From Cristatella mucedo (taxonomy: Eukaryota; Bryozoa; Phylactolaemata; Cristatellidae), in the NCBI GenBank assembly GCA_009760855.2, contig WPIO01000002.1:4182501-4246500 (forward strand): a DNA stretch of 64,000 nucleotides, read 5' to 3'. Below, piece by piece: positions 24,175 through 34,789 of this stretch (position 1 is the first letter of the stretch; every line of letters begins with the position of its first letter). Made by a program: the position numbers and the translations under genes. The notes beneath the pieces were generated by a model. That model ran no database searches and had not been told where the DNA came from. It saw only the letters and a list, made by a program, of their open reading frames with translations.

Positions 24175-25507
24175 TGTAACGCCGAAGGCTCGGCGGGGTA
24201 AGCTTGACCTGCCGCTTACCTAGCGGCGTAGCCTATCGCCTAATGCCGTTCGGTGCGCGCCTCCGCGCAATAAGCTGGCCGCCACGAAACGAGCGTTTCT
24301 GGCGCTGACCTGCTTACCGTTACTAAAGGGGGTCGTGAGTCCGCGGCGTGAATTGGAAGCAAGACACACAAATTGGGGATTTTACTGAACTTTATTCGCA
24401 AGCGCACAAAGTCGCTGCGCGTGTAGTTCAGCTTTATCTCCACACTCCTCGCACTTTCAACACTCTTGCGGAGGGAATACTCCTCTACACTAAGCGCGAC
24501 CCGGACCCTAAACCCTAACCGGTGAACTAGGAATCCGTTCCCACCTGTGCCGAGGGAATACCCCAAACACGCCAACTTAAACACTCGAGCGGAGGGAGTA
24601 CTTCTCCACACTGAAGTGCGAACCGGAGTCTAAACCCTACCCGGTGAACTAGAACTCGGTTTCCACCAGTGCGACCGGAATACTCCACACACGCCAACTC
24701 AAGCACTCCTGCGGAGGAAATAATTCTCCACACTGAAGCGCGACCCGGAGCCTAAACCCTACCCGGTGAACTAGAGCTCCACACACGCCAACTATGCCTA
24801 GCTCGCGCTGGCAAATCCCTATGCCGAGACCACGTGCTAGCGCCCACACACACGACACAAAAGAAACACAAAACACAAAAGAACACACAAAATGCCAGCT
24901 CGGGCGCGATACGACCGTATTCGGCGGAGTTCCACCGAATCCTCCTAGAGCTGTCTCGTCCTGTTCCGTCCATCGTCGGCGGACAGTCCGCCCTCCTCCC
25001 TCGCTTTTAGAGAAACGAGTGCCCGACGGCGTCCAGGCGCAGAGCCGGACCAAAGACAAAAGACACGAGGCAAAATACCCAGAGCGAGCGTCGCTCGACT
25101 CTTAAATACTTGGCTGAGACAATGGGGCAAGAGCTTAGTGGTATTGGGCCCGGACACCTTGGCCCATTACGGAAAGGAATGACTACCGTTCCCAGGCCAC
25201 TGGCAGGGCACCTCCGTCCAGCTTGAATGGCGAATGGGTTCCAGACGCTTCTTTCTTGGGAAGAGGGAAGGCGGGGGTTGACAGGCCAGCCAACATCTAT
25301 CAGCAGCTTCCGCGAGTATCGGACCAATTCTAAAGGCCGAATCGCCGCTGCTCGTCTCCGAGCTTCCTGGCCTGCTCCTAAGCGCTTCCTCTCTAACCGC
25401 ACTGACGCTCCTCTCTGGCTCACTGCTCCAGGACAAAGGGGCTCTAGCCCGCCGCCGAACAGCTCTTGTTCGCGCTAAAATTCAGCCAAAGCCAGCAGGG
25501 CGCTACA
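24175..25507 (-). mobile_element. solo LTR-like element, copy 1
   Basis: Bounded by TGTAACGCC at the left and GGCGCTACA at the right, i.e. TG...CA ends with a short imperfect inverted repeat, and flanked by AAAA on both sides (24171-24174, 25508-25511). On the minus strand a TATA-like TATTTAAG (25101-25108) lies about 400 bp in. An AATAAA (24391-24396) lies about 215 bp before the other end, which suits U3, R and U5 of an LTR read leftwards. No gag or pol adjoins it. It interrupts a SINE, which proves insertion. A non-autonomous DNA transposon is less likely because the terminal repeat is so short. Confidence 0.7.
24409..24774 (+). repeat. 122-bp tandem repeats inside LTR copy 1 (3 units)
   Basis: GGTGAACTAG recurs at 24521, 24643 and 24765, exactly 122 bp apart, with surrounding CTAAACCCTA and GCGGAGG blocks repeated in step. 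Confidence 0.8.
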
Positions 25508-25550
25508 AAAAGAGGCTGTCGAATCAGCTAGAATTTTATTTTACCTTCGG
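25508..25550 (+). mobile_element. SINE group 1, right part beyond the LTR
   Basis: AAAAGAGGCTGTCGAATCAGC continues the SINE broken at 24174. With one AAAA removed, the joined ends match the ATAAAAATGAGGCTG junction of intact copies. Confidence 0.65.
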
Positions 25551-25900
25551 GCTGCACCAGCTGATTTTTGAGCACCTCATCTGGCCGACGCTGGATGTTG
25601 ACCCCTCGCTGCTATCTCGAGCAGCGTAGCACCAAGGGCGAGGCTAGAGAGGGCTTCGGCTAAACGCCCGACTGACGGCGTCGGGCAAGTCGCAGAAGAG
25701 GCGGCGCAGGCGTCGGCCGCCCGCCCTGCCCTACCCTGAGAGCTGGCCGCGCGCGGCTGAGTTTGCTGGACCAGTGCAGGCCGCGTGCGAAGAGAGGACC
25801 TGATGGCTTCCTGGGGGAGATTCGGCCATATTTACTTCGCCGAAAGCGCTCGAGGCGAGACGCAGCTATTGCTGCGTCTCGCCTCGAGAGTCAGACTAGG
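25551..25900. other. spacer between the two LTRs
   Basis: GC-rich, no recognised gene. It ends with the perfect hairpin at 25849-25888. Confidence 0.4.
25849..25888. repeat. perfect inverted repeat, 18-bp arms, 4-nt loop
   Basis: CTCGAGGCGAGACGCAGC (25849-25866), loop TATT, and its exact complement (25871-25888). It lies 16 bp outside the second LTR, so it is not part of it. Confidence 0.9.
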
Positions 25901-25904
25901 CGAA

Positions 25905-27398
25905 TGTAACGCCGAAGGCTCGGCGGGGTAAGCTTGACCTGCCGCTTACCTAGCGGCGTAGCACATCGCCTAATGCCGTTCGGTGCGCGCCTACGCGCAA
26001 TAAGCTGACCGCCACGAAACGAGCGTTTCTGGCTCTGACCTGCTTACCGTTACTAAAGGGGGGTCGCGAGTCCGCGGCGTGAATTGGAAGCAAGACACAC
26101 AGATTGGGGATTTTACTGAACTTTATTCGCAAGCGCACAAAGTCGTTGCGCGCCTAGTTCAGCTTTATAACCACACTCCTCGCACGTTCTCAGCTACACT
26201 AACACTCTTGCGGAGGGAATACTCCTCCACACTAAGCGCGACCCGGACCCTAAACCCTAACCGGTGAACTAGGAATCCGTTCCCACCTGTGCCGAGGGAA
26301 TGCCCCAAACACGCCAACTTAAAACACTCTTGCGGAGGTAATACTCCTCCGCACTGAAGCGCATACCGGAGTCTAAACCCTGACCGGTGAACTAGAACTC
26401 GGTTTCCAACAGTGCGGCAGGAATACTCCACACACGCCACCTCAAGCACTCTTGCGGAGGGAATACTTCTCCACACTGGGGCTGCTTACGTGTATAATGG
26501 GAAACGACCCAAATAGACGGAGCCCAAACCAGATTCTAAACCCTGACCGGAGAACTAGAACTCGGTTTCCAACAGTGCGGCAGGAATACTCCACACAAGC
26601 CAACTCAAGCACTCCTGCGGAGGAAATACTTTTCCACACTGAAGCGCGACCCGGAGCCTAAACCCTACCCGGTATACTAGAGCTCCACACACGCCAACTA
26701 CGCCTGGCTCGCGCCGGCAAATCCCTATGCCGAGACCACGTGCTAGCGCACACGACACAAAAGAAACACAAAACACGAAAGAACACACAAAATGCCAGCT
26801 CGGGCGCGATACGACCGTATTCGGTGGGGTTCCACCGAATCCTCCTAGCGCTGTCTCGTCTTGTTCCGTCCATCGTCGGCGGACAGCCCGCCCTCCTCCC
26901 TCGCTTTCAGAGAAACGAGTGCCCGACGCGTCGAGGCGCAGAGCCGCACCAAAGACTAAAGACACGAGGCCAAGAGCGAGCGTCGCTCGACTCTTAAATA
27001 CCTAGCTGAAACAATGGGCAAGAGCTTAGTGGTATTGGGCCCGGACACCATGGCCCATTACAGAAAGGAATTACTACCGTCCCCAGGCCACTGGAGGGGC
27101 ACCTCCGTCCAGTTTGAATGGCGAATGGGTTCCAGAAGATTCTTTCTTGGAAAGATGGAAGGCGGGGGTTGACAGGCCAGCCAATATCTATCAGCAGCTT
27201 CCGCGAGTATCGGACCAATTCTAAAAGCCGAATCGCCGCCGCTCGTCTCAGAGCTTCCTGGCCTGCTCCTAAGCGCTTCCTCTCTAACCGCACTGACGCT
27301 CTTCTCTGGCTCACTGCTCCAGGACAAAGGGGCTCTAGCCCGCCGCCGAACAGCTCTTGTTCACGCTAAAATTCAGCCAAAGCCAGCGGGGCGCTACA
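25905..27398 (-). mobile_element. solo LTR-like element, copy 2
   Basis: Same ends as copy 1 (TGTAACGCC and GGCGCTACA), flanked by CGAA on both sides (25901-25904, 27399-27402). The TATA-like box (minus) is at 26994-27001 and AATAAA (minus) at 26122-26127. Highly similar to copy 1 throughout but about 160 bp longer because it holds one more internal tandem unit. The differing target duplications show that the two copies inserted independently and are not the two LTRs of one element. Confidence 0.72.
26150..26680 (+). repeat. tandem repeats inside LTR copy 2 (4 units)
   Basis: GGTGAACTAG or close variants at 26263, 26386, 26549 and 26671. Spacings are 123, 163 and 122 bp. The long unit carries an insertion around 26477-26530. 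Confidence 0.75.
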
Positions 27399-27744
27399 CG
27401 AAGCCTCCTCTCGTATCGTCGACGCTGCACTGACGAAGCGTCCGCAAGACAGTGGCAATGAAATTCCTTTGTCCTGGACGAAACGTCGGTGCTTCCATCG
27501 ATCGGGGGAAGGGAGGGGCGGTATGGAGGTGCAAGGAATGGCGGCAGTCCACTATAATTGAGCGAAAATCAACCGGAAATCTGCGGCGCTGCTCAAATTT
27601 TGGGCGAATGTTGCACTGCATAGACGTTATAATGTACCCACCGAATTGCATGCAGTAGCGCTTGCCAATCTACTTGAATGCTGGCGAGCCTGCACCGCGT
27701 GATCCATATACCTTCCACCTTGTTGGATCCGTACAACTACTAAA

Positions 27745-28657
27745 CTAATGTAATGTAATGTAATGTAATGTAATGTATCTCCGTCAGTAACTCCACAAAG
27801 TCATTAAGACCATGTGGGCGTTACGCAGGAGAGTTTTGCATAGCGCACTCACAGCCTAAGCGGCTTTCGGTACGCATTCGGTAGCCAACAGACTTCGTCT
27901 CACGCAACAAAGAGAAAGTGAGAAGCATAGCAGAGTCAGGAGAGCAGTTGAGGTAGTGAGTAGCATAGAAGTAGCAGTTCAGGACCGCTGAAAAAGATGT
28001 GCCATAGTCGGCAGTTGGAGAGTAGATGTCGTTGCGTAAGAATTGTGGAAGCGAGTTCCACAGTCTAGGTCCTGCAGAGCTAAAGCTTCTGTCGCCAACT
28101 GTCTTTAAGCGGAGGAATGGGACAGCTAATTTATTGTCCACACAGGACCTGAGGGCGCGAACAGGCTGAAACTGATGTAGCAGTTCAGCTAGGTATGAAG
28201 GAGCCAAGCCGTGGCGGGCCTTGTGGGTCAGCGTAAGAACTTTTCTCCGTATCCTTTGCTCAACCGGCAACCATCCTAGCTCTTCCAGTAAAGGTGACAC
28301 GTGCTCAAACCGCTGGGACTTGAAGACCAGCCTTGCAGCCATATTCATAGTCCGCTGTAGTGGCATAATAGCTTTCTTTGGTAGCCCAGCCAAAAGGGAA
28401 TTACAATAATCAAGCCGAGACAGAACTAAAGAGCTAGTTAAATTTTTTACAAGCCACTGTGGGAGACAGCTTCTAATCTTGGATAGGGATCGGGTGTGAT
28501 GGCTAGCTGTAGAGGCAGTCTTCTGAATGAAGCTTTTGAAATTGAGGCAGCTGTCGAACACGACACCTAGATTACGAGCACGTGGTGAAGGTCGCACAAT
28601 AGCATCGCCTATTAGAAACTGGGTTAATGGTAAAGGAAATGCTATTGCATAGCACAT
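27745..28657 (-). mobile_element. L2-like LINE (family 2), 5'-truncated, long open frame
   Basis: A 278-codon minus frame (27821-28657) covers the RT C-terminal region: ARNLGVVFDSCLNFKSFIQK, then LSRLDYCNSLLAGLPKKAI, then LEELGWLPVEQRI, then GDRSFSSAGPRLWNSLPQFL. The 3' UTR ends in GGAGTTACTGACGGAGATAC and a TAATG pentanucleotide tail (27745-27776). The palm with YADD is missing. The intact frame suggests a younger copy than the family 1 elements. Confidence 0.85.
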
Positions 28658-28659
28658 TA

Positions 28660-30120
28660 TCAGAACTAGATCGCTTTCGAGACATTGCCCTTTCGCCGGA
28701 TGAGAAGATTCTCAACTGATTAGAGAAAATAATAGCTCACTGACATAGTGCTACTGTAAACGGCATGCTTACGATGGTCCGGTTGGTTGACTGAATCTTG
28801 GTGGTGCATGACTGTGTGGTTTTATGGTTTATCGAGGGTTAATGGTTTATTTGTTTATTGGTTATATGGGTTCATGGTTCAACGAGTTAATGATTTATGA
28901 GGGTGAGTCACGACCTGGACAGAAGCAGGTGGTGGGAAGCAGGACGGGGGGGGGGGAGAACGGCTGAGGTGTAGCGCTGCGGACGTTGATGGAAATGCAC
29001 GAGTGTTGAAGCTCCCTTCGGTGTCTGCGTTTCGTCGTTTCTGCACCGGCGCGTGCTTGGTGCAGCTTACACCAAATGCGCTGTCGAGCCACGTGTCAAG
29101 CAGTGCGGCGAGAGATTGACAGCTCCGCGGATTACCGCCACTACTTTCCAGCAGTGACGTATTGTGACCGGGACTGTGAGGGAATGCTTTTTCCCGATGA
29201 CCCGCCCCACATCCAAATCGTGCAGGCCTCTTGACGCGTGGTGGCTGTCTCGGGCGAGCTCTGGAGTAATGACACTTGATCTCTCCTAACTGTACAGCCC
29301 AATCGCGTGCACCAACAGGGGGCTAAACGGTGCTACTGGGGGAAGCCGTAGTTACAACGTACTGGGGACTTGAGTCGTCGTTCGGTAACTGGCAACATCG
29401 CTCGTGAATACCAGTGCACTGCGCCCCATATATGAGAGGTTGCATGACTGCTGGCAGCCACCTTAGAACGACGCCACCGATGGGTACGTGGACGAAGATG
29501 GGTGCTGACGACTTTGGAGGCCGAGCAATCAGGCCTGTTTGGTGGATAACAAACAGGCTGTGCTGTCCGTGAGTATCAGCACCCTATTGCTCGAGATTCG
29601 AGAGCTGAGCGATGGGGATCGCTCTGCGTTACGGTAAGGTTGACACGCCATGATAACAATTCCCCCCCCCGTACAGCCGTACAGGCACAAGCCAACCGAT
29701 TCACACCATCCCGACCTTAGTCAAAGCACAGGCTTTGCTCGGCTGGTGACCCCTGGCTGGGTAGCAGAGATCTAGATAAGTCAGATTATATCTACCGAAA
29801 TATGATTTGCTGTTCCCAAGTTTAAACGACTAGGAGCCGGCTATGTCATAATTAATGGCTAGGACAAGCCCAAGTCATGTAGGTGTAAATTAAAGGCAGT
29901 TGAGCTATTGGCGTAGAGCCAGGTAGGAGTTGTGCCCCCCCCCCGATGCTTTGCGCCGGTCAGCAGTTCAGTGGTTCTCAGGGCACCCTGAGAATTGAAT
30001 TGCACATTAACTAATTTGCGACACTAGTAGCTCTCAGTCTCGGGTGAATATGCTCCCCTCGCTATTATTATGGACTTTTATCTTAAGGTAGGAACGTTCT
30101 TCATCGCTGCCTTGTCTTGC
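28660..30120. other. unclassified block with hairpins and poly-C/poly-G runs
   Basis: No gene recognised. It includes an inverted repeat GCCTGTTTG/CAAACAGGC (29533-29541 and 29550-29558), a smaller AGCGAT/ATCGCT pair near 29610, and homopolymer runs at 28947-28957, 29663-29671 and 29936-29944. A retroelement terminal region is possible but unproven. Confidence 0.3.
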
Positions 30121-30123
30121 TAC

Positions 30124-30890
30124 CGTCGGCATAACAATAATACTAATAATAACAATAATAATAACAACAATAAATTTGTTATAGCACCTTAAGAGAGCTC
30201 AATCTCTTTCTAGGAACCTTACATTTGCTGCAAAGGAAGCGTGATCGAATGGTTAGTGGTAGCATGCTCAATGAAGAATGAAACAAGCTTAAAATGGTTA
30301 GCAGTGACATGCACAGGGTCAGCCTACAAATATGGTTAGTGGCAGCATGCACAGTGTCAGCACGCATAAGCACATAAAGGAAGAATCACATGGACCCAGT
30401 AAATGCTGTGATAAATAGACGAAGTGAGTTCCAGGCTTTGGGAGTACACGAGCTAAAGGCACTCTCTCCAAGGAACGCGGTCTGCAAAGGGTTTGTGGTT
30501 CCTACAGGATATAGGCAAACGATAAGATTCAGAAAAGCGGGTGACATGATGCTTAGCCTTGTGTTAGAGCAGATCTGATAGGTAGGCTGGAGCCAAAGAA
30601 TGAAGGGATCTAGAAGTGTGCGACAAAACCTTGAAATCGATGGGCTGCCTGATATGGAGCCGGCGAAGGTCACCAAGAAGTGATGTGATGTGGCGATTGC
30701 GACGCTCTCGACAAACGAGCCTAGCAGTAGATTTGTGCATCAACGGTAAACGCCTGATTGAGCAGGCTGGTAGAAAAGAAAGCAGTGAGTTATAGAAGTC
30801 GAGGCGGGATGCCACGAAAGCATGAACCAATTTAGATGTAGTATCCCTGCCTTCATAAGCCCGAATTTCCAGTGCACATAGGTATTTCAA
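30124..30890 (-). mobile_element. L2-clade LINE (family 1), 5'-truncated
   Basis: Minus strand: C-terminal RT (DTTSKLVHAFVASRLDFYNS, then ACSIRRLPLMHKSTARLVCR, then SLHSLAPAYLSDLL), a deletion within the last coding part, then 3' UTR, closing motif and (ATT)n-like tail. Frames are broken by stops and shifts. Confidence 0.83.
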
Positions 30891-30894
30891 CTAA

Positions 30895-31785
30895 AAAGTC
30901 GGTAGCCGCCATCCAAGGCTCACAGATTCGCCGATATTATTATATAATATATATTATATATATTATCGTGATTCGGCAAAGAGTAGCGTCATTAGGGCCG
31001 TTGTGTTTTCGGCCTAAGGACCTTAGTGCCTAAGTCGGTACGCTCACCTTGTACCATAATGCCTAAAAAAATGTTACCTCTTACGTGACAATAGAGATAT
31101 AAACATTATTTCAACCACTCAAGGCTAGTGAACCCTACTAGGATACTGTATTTCTTCCAAGCAGGACGCATGCGTGTATATGCTTTCGAATTCCCATCGC
31201 TACTCTATATTGCTGCCTTTGCGATTATTTAAGGAGAATCTCGGGTTAATTTTTCTTTTGATCGAGCGTTCATGCTGTCACCGACGTTTATGAAGCCAAA
31301 AGGAAGCTAAACCTCGACCTTTCTCTACGCCAACCGGTAGCAAAAGATGCTAAGGGAGTGGCGCGCCTTATCGGGGATTATGCATCGACCTTAAAAGATT
31401 TGTTCATAGCGCCTTGGTTAGATCGCTGATTGCCCAGGACGATCTAAGAAATGTGTTAACGAAGGTGACGTCGAGATTAGCCCATGATAACCTGAGAGAA
31501 ACACTGCGGGAGCGATGCTAGCTCGACACGGTTTGGAGGGAGCCGTGCCGTTCCGACGAGGTTAATTGGAAGGTACAATGCTTCCTCAGTTCAGTCAGCA
31601 GAGGTCAAACTTCCTAAATACTAGTGGGGAGTGGATCATTCGCAATTAATTGTCCGGAAGAACCGTGATCTGTTGCTAAGTACGGCGGTCAGGAACGAGG
31701 CTACTGATGGTCTCTATATGATCCGTCGCTCTGGGTTGAGTGGATAGCGGCACTAGCTCCACTTATCATTTTTGTGTTCACATCC
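30895..31785. other. unassigned spacer with AT-rich dyad
   Basis: Contains an AT-only inverted segment (about 30935-30965) between GCCGATA and TATCGTGATTCGGC. No gene seen. Confidence 0.3.
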
Positions 31786-31789
31786 GCAC

Positions 31790-32860
31790 CTATGTGTGTA
31801 TCTCCTTCTGTAACTCCACAAAGTCAAAAAGACCATGTGGGTGTTACGCAGGAGAGTTTTGTATAGCACACTCACAGCATGAGTGGCTTTCGGTAAGCAT
31901 TCGGTAGACAACTGACTTCGTCTCACACAACAAAGAGAAACTGGGAAGCAAAGCAGAGTCAGTTGAGGTAGTGAGTGGCAGGAAAGTAGCAGCACAGGAC
32001 GGCTGAAAAGGAAGAGCCATAATCGGCAACAGGTGAGTAGTTGTCGTTGCGTAAGAATTGTGGAAGCGAGTGCCACAGTCTAGGATCTGCAGAGCTAAAG
32101 CTTCTGTCGCCAACGGTCTTTAAGCGGAGGAACAGAACAGCTAATTTATTGTCCATACAGGACCTGAGAGCGCGAACAGGCTGAAACTGATGCAGCAGTT
32201 CAGCTAGGTACGAAGGAGCCAAGCCGTGGCGGGCCTTGTGGGTCAGCGTAAGAACTTTGCTCTGCATCCGTTGCTCAACCGGCATCCATCCTAGCTCTTT
32301 TAGCAAAGGATACACGTGCTCAAACCACTGGGACTCAAAGACTAGCCTTGCAGCCATATTCATAGTCTGCTGCATTGGCCTAATGGCTTTCTTTGGCAGC
32401 CCAGCCAAAAGGGAATTACAGTAATCAGCCGAGACAGAACTAAGGAGCTAGTTAAATTTTTTGCAAGCAACTGTGGGAGACAGCTTCTAATCTTTGATAG
32501 GGATCGGACGTGATGGCTAGCTGTAGAAGCAGTCTTCTGAATGAAGCTTTTAAAATTGAGGCAGCTTTCGAAAACGACACCTAAGTTTCGAGCACGTGGT
32601 GATGGTCGCACAATAGCATCACCTATTAGAAGAGCAAAGCCTTTTAATCCACACACTTTCGGTGTCCTATGAGCGGCAGTTAGATTTTATCATCATTTAA
32701 TTTTAGGAAGTTTTCCGACATCGAGGATCGAATGTCGGCAAGGCAAGCATTCAGTTTCTCAGTTGTTGCAGCAGATTCCAACGGTTTGAATGACAAATAC
32801 AACTGAGTATCGTCAGCATAAAAGTGATATCCTATTCCATGGGCCTTAATCACTCTTCCC
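31790..32860 (-). mobile_element. L2-like LINE (family 2), longer copy with YADD box
   Basis: Minus strand: GIGYHFYADDTQLYLSF near 32785-32835 (catalytic Asp pair of RT motif C), FLKLNDDKI, then the C-terminal region (ARNLGVVFESCLNFKSFIQK at 32516-32608 and LKELGWMPVEQRM near 32270) and the 3' UTR. Frameshifts near 32430 and 32640 break it. It lacks the clear TAATG tail of the 27745 copy, showing only TGTGTGTATC. Confidence 0.83.
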
Positions 32861-33037
32861 AGAGGTTGAGTATTAAATTTATGTAGAGATAAAATATTGC
32901 GACCTATCGATCTTACTGCATACGCAGCTATTGTCGTCGTAAGAGCAGAAAAAGGATGATCCAGATCGTTAAGGTATCGACAGTTTTTTCCAAATGGTAA
33001 CGCTCATAGAGTGACTCGATGTCTATATCAATGCAGG

Positions 33038-33195
33038 CCGTGATAGCTCAGGAGGTAAGGTGCTCACTCTTCACGGCTGAGGTCATGGGTTTGAGTCCAG
33101 CAGCGAGCCTTTCTTGCCAACTGAAACAGTGATGATTGCCGTTAAGGCTCTTCTGCTGCTATAAAAATGAGACAGGTAAATCAGCCAACAGCTGC
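33038..33195 (+). mobile_element. tRNA-derived SINE (SINE group 1)
   Basis: GTGATAGCTCAGGAGGTAAG (A-box), CATGGGTTTGAGTCC (B-box), then the body AACTGAAACAGTGATGATTG, CGTTAAGGCTCTTCTGCTGC and TATAAAAATGAGAC. One of the better preserved heads. Confidence 0.7.
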
Positions 33196-33199
33196 ATCA

Positions 33200-34035
33200 G
33201 AAGAATCAGAAACATTCTACTGAGCACCAATCGTCCGGCAATTTTATTGGCATTGCATGCTGATTTAAAAGCATAAAAGCTGCAGGTACACTAGTGAAGT
33301 TTCTTGAGGATTCAGTGAGTTCTCTTAGTGTTATTTAAATAGCTTGATTTTATTCCTAGATCGTCTAATAGGTTTTCCTGGTTTGGTGAGCTCCCCTGCT
33401 GAATGCATTCGCTCTCTTGCCGATGCACATGCACGAGCAAACGCAGCTCAGCAACTTCTGCACTACATCTAGCACGGCTCTCATTGCAATGGATCGTTTA
33501 GTTTCATTATTATAAATATCCCTTTGTTAGCCCCTTTGAATAGTAAGATGCAGATTGAGACTTCTCGTTTTTATTTCTGTAACTTACGTTGGTCTTTGTG
33601 TTTTCTTAATAAGTGGGTTTGCATATGCAGCTAAGTTGGGCATTTGGAATTTTCTTACATGAATGTTGTATGGTCTTGGTCAAACTACTGCTATCCAATT
33701 ATTATCTTTGGGCTTTAAAGATAGCTGAGCACTAAAAGTGGTGCTGGAGGCTCATGGCCTTCTGTGGCTGGTGAATAAACTGCTCAACGTTACGAAGATA
33801 AACTTGTTAAGTTTCGGGCACTGCCTATTGCTGCCTTGCTCAGTGACGATCGAAATGCCTGCATGCATCGAGGCAGCATTAATAGCTCGCTGTCTTTTCT
33901 CTGAAGAGCAGCCCATCCGGTGTTTTTCGAGTGAGCACTGTTAAGAGTACCGTGTTTGTGTCATAAGGGCTGCAGCGAGAAACTACTCAAGCGCGTTTTT
34001 AACATTTGATGTCGAAGTGTTCGATAATTGCTGAA
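33200..34035. other. unassigned AT-rich spacer
   Basis: Nothing recognised on either strand. Confidence 0.3.
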
Positions 34036-34041
34036 GACCCT

Positions 34042-34586
34042 TAATAATAATACTAATAATGCACTTGATAAAGCGCCCTCAGAGAACTTAATCTCTCTCT
34101 AGGCGCTTTACATTTGCTCATAAGGGAAATGCAATTGAATGGTAAGTAAAATCATGCTTGATAAACAAACAAAATGAATAACATGGTTAGGGGTGACATG
34201 CACAGGGTCAGCATGCAAATGTGGTTAGTGGTAGCATGCACAGTGTCAGCACGCATAAGCACATCAAGGACGAATCACAGGGACCCACTAAATGTTGTCC
34301 TAAATAGGTGTGTTTTTAAGTTCTTTTTAAATGTGGTCAGGTCAAGGGATATTCTGACGCAGGTCGGGAGGGAGTTCCAGGCTTTGGGAGCATACGAACT
34401 AAATGCACGGTCTCCAAAGGATGTGAGGTTTTTACGAGGTATTGGTAGACTGTTGGATTCCGAGAAGCGGGTGGTACGATGCTTGGCCTGATGGGGTAGT
34501 ATATCTGAGAGATAGGCTGGAGCCATAGAATGAAGGGACCTAAAAGTGAGCGACAAAACCTTGAAGTCAATCCGTTGCTTGACTGA
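34042..34586 (-). mobile_element. L2-clade LINE (family 1), 5'-truncated
   Basis: Minus strand, very close to the 9884-10515 copy: coding from VKQRIDFKVLSLTFRSLHSM to the end, then 3' UTR, closing motif and (ATT)n. It breaks off at 34586. Confidence 0.84.
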
Positions 34587-34651
34587 GTGAGCCAGGCGGC
34601 GTCGCATCCAGATGAGCTTTGCAAAAAGCTCCAAGCCTTAGGTGCCTAAGG

Positions 34652-34760
34652 GCAGTGATGGCCCAGGATATAAGGTGCTCACTTTTCCAGACCAAGGTCG
34701 TGGGTGAAGCGAACAGAAAAATGGACTCTTGTTCACTGGGGCGCACGGTAGACTGAGCGG
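34652..34760 (+). mobile_element. SINE group 1 head, fragment
   Basis: GGCAGTGATGGCCCAGGATA, TAAGGTGCTCACTTTTC and AAGGTCGTGGGT match the tRNA-like head of the copies at 33038 and 37010. The body is lost. Confidence 0.45.
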
Positions 34761-34789
34761 AACAGCTGAGTCATTTGTTGGGACTCATA

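Noticed and set aside
24500-24640. Interstitial telomere repeat (CTAAACCCTAACC)
   Set aside because: Only one or two units at each place, spaced 122 bp apart as part of the LTR minisatellite.
24649-25059. 136-codon minus frame, repeated at 26555-26965
   Set aside because: Lies inside the two LTR-like elements and spans their tandem repeats. No domain, and explained by shared non-coding sequence.
24175-27398. One complete retrotransposon with two LTRs and a short interior
   Set aside because: Each LTR has its own target duplication, and the sequence right of the first LTR continues the SINE it interrupted.
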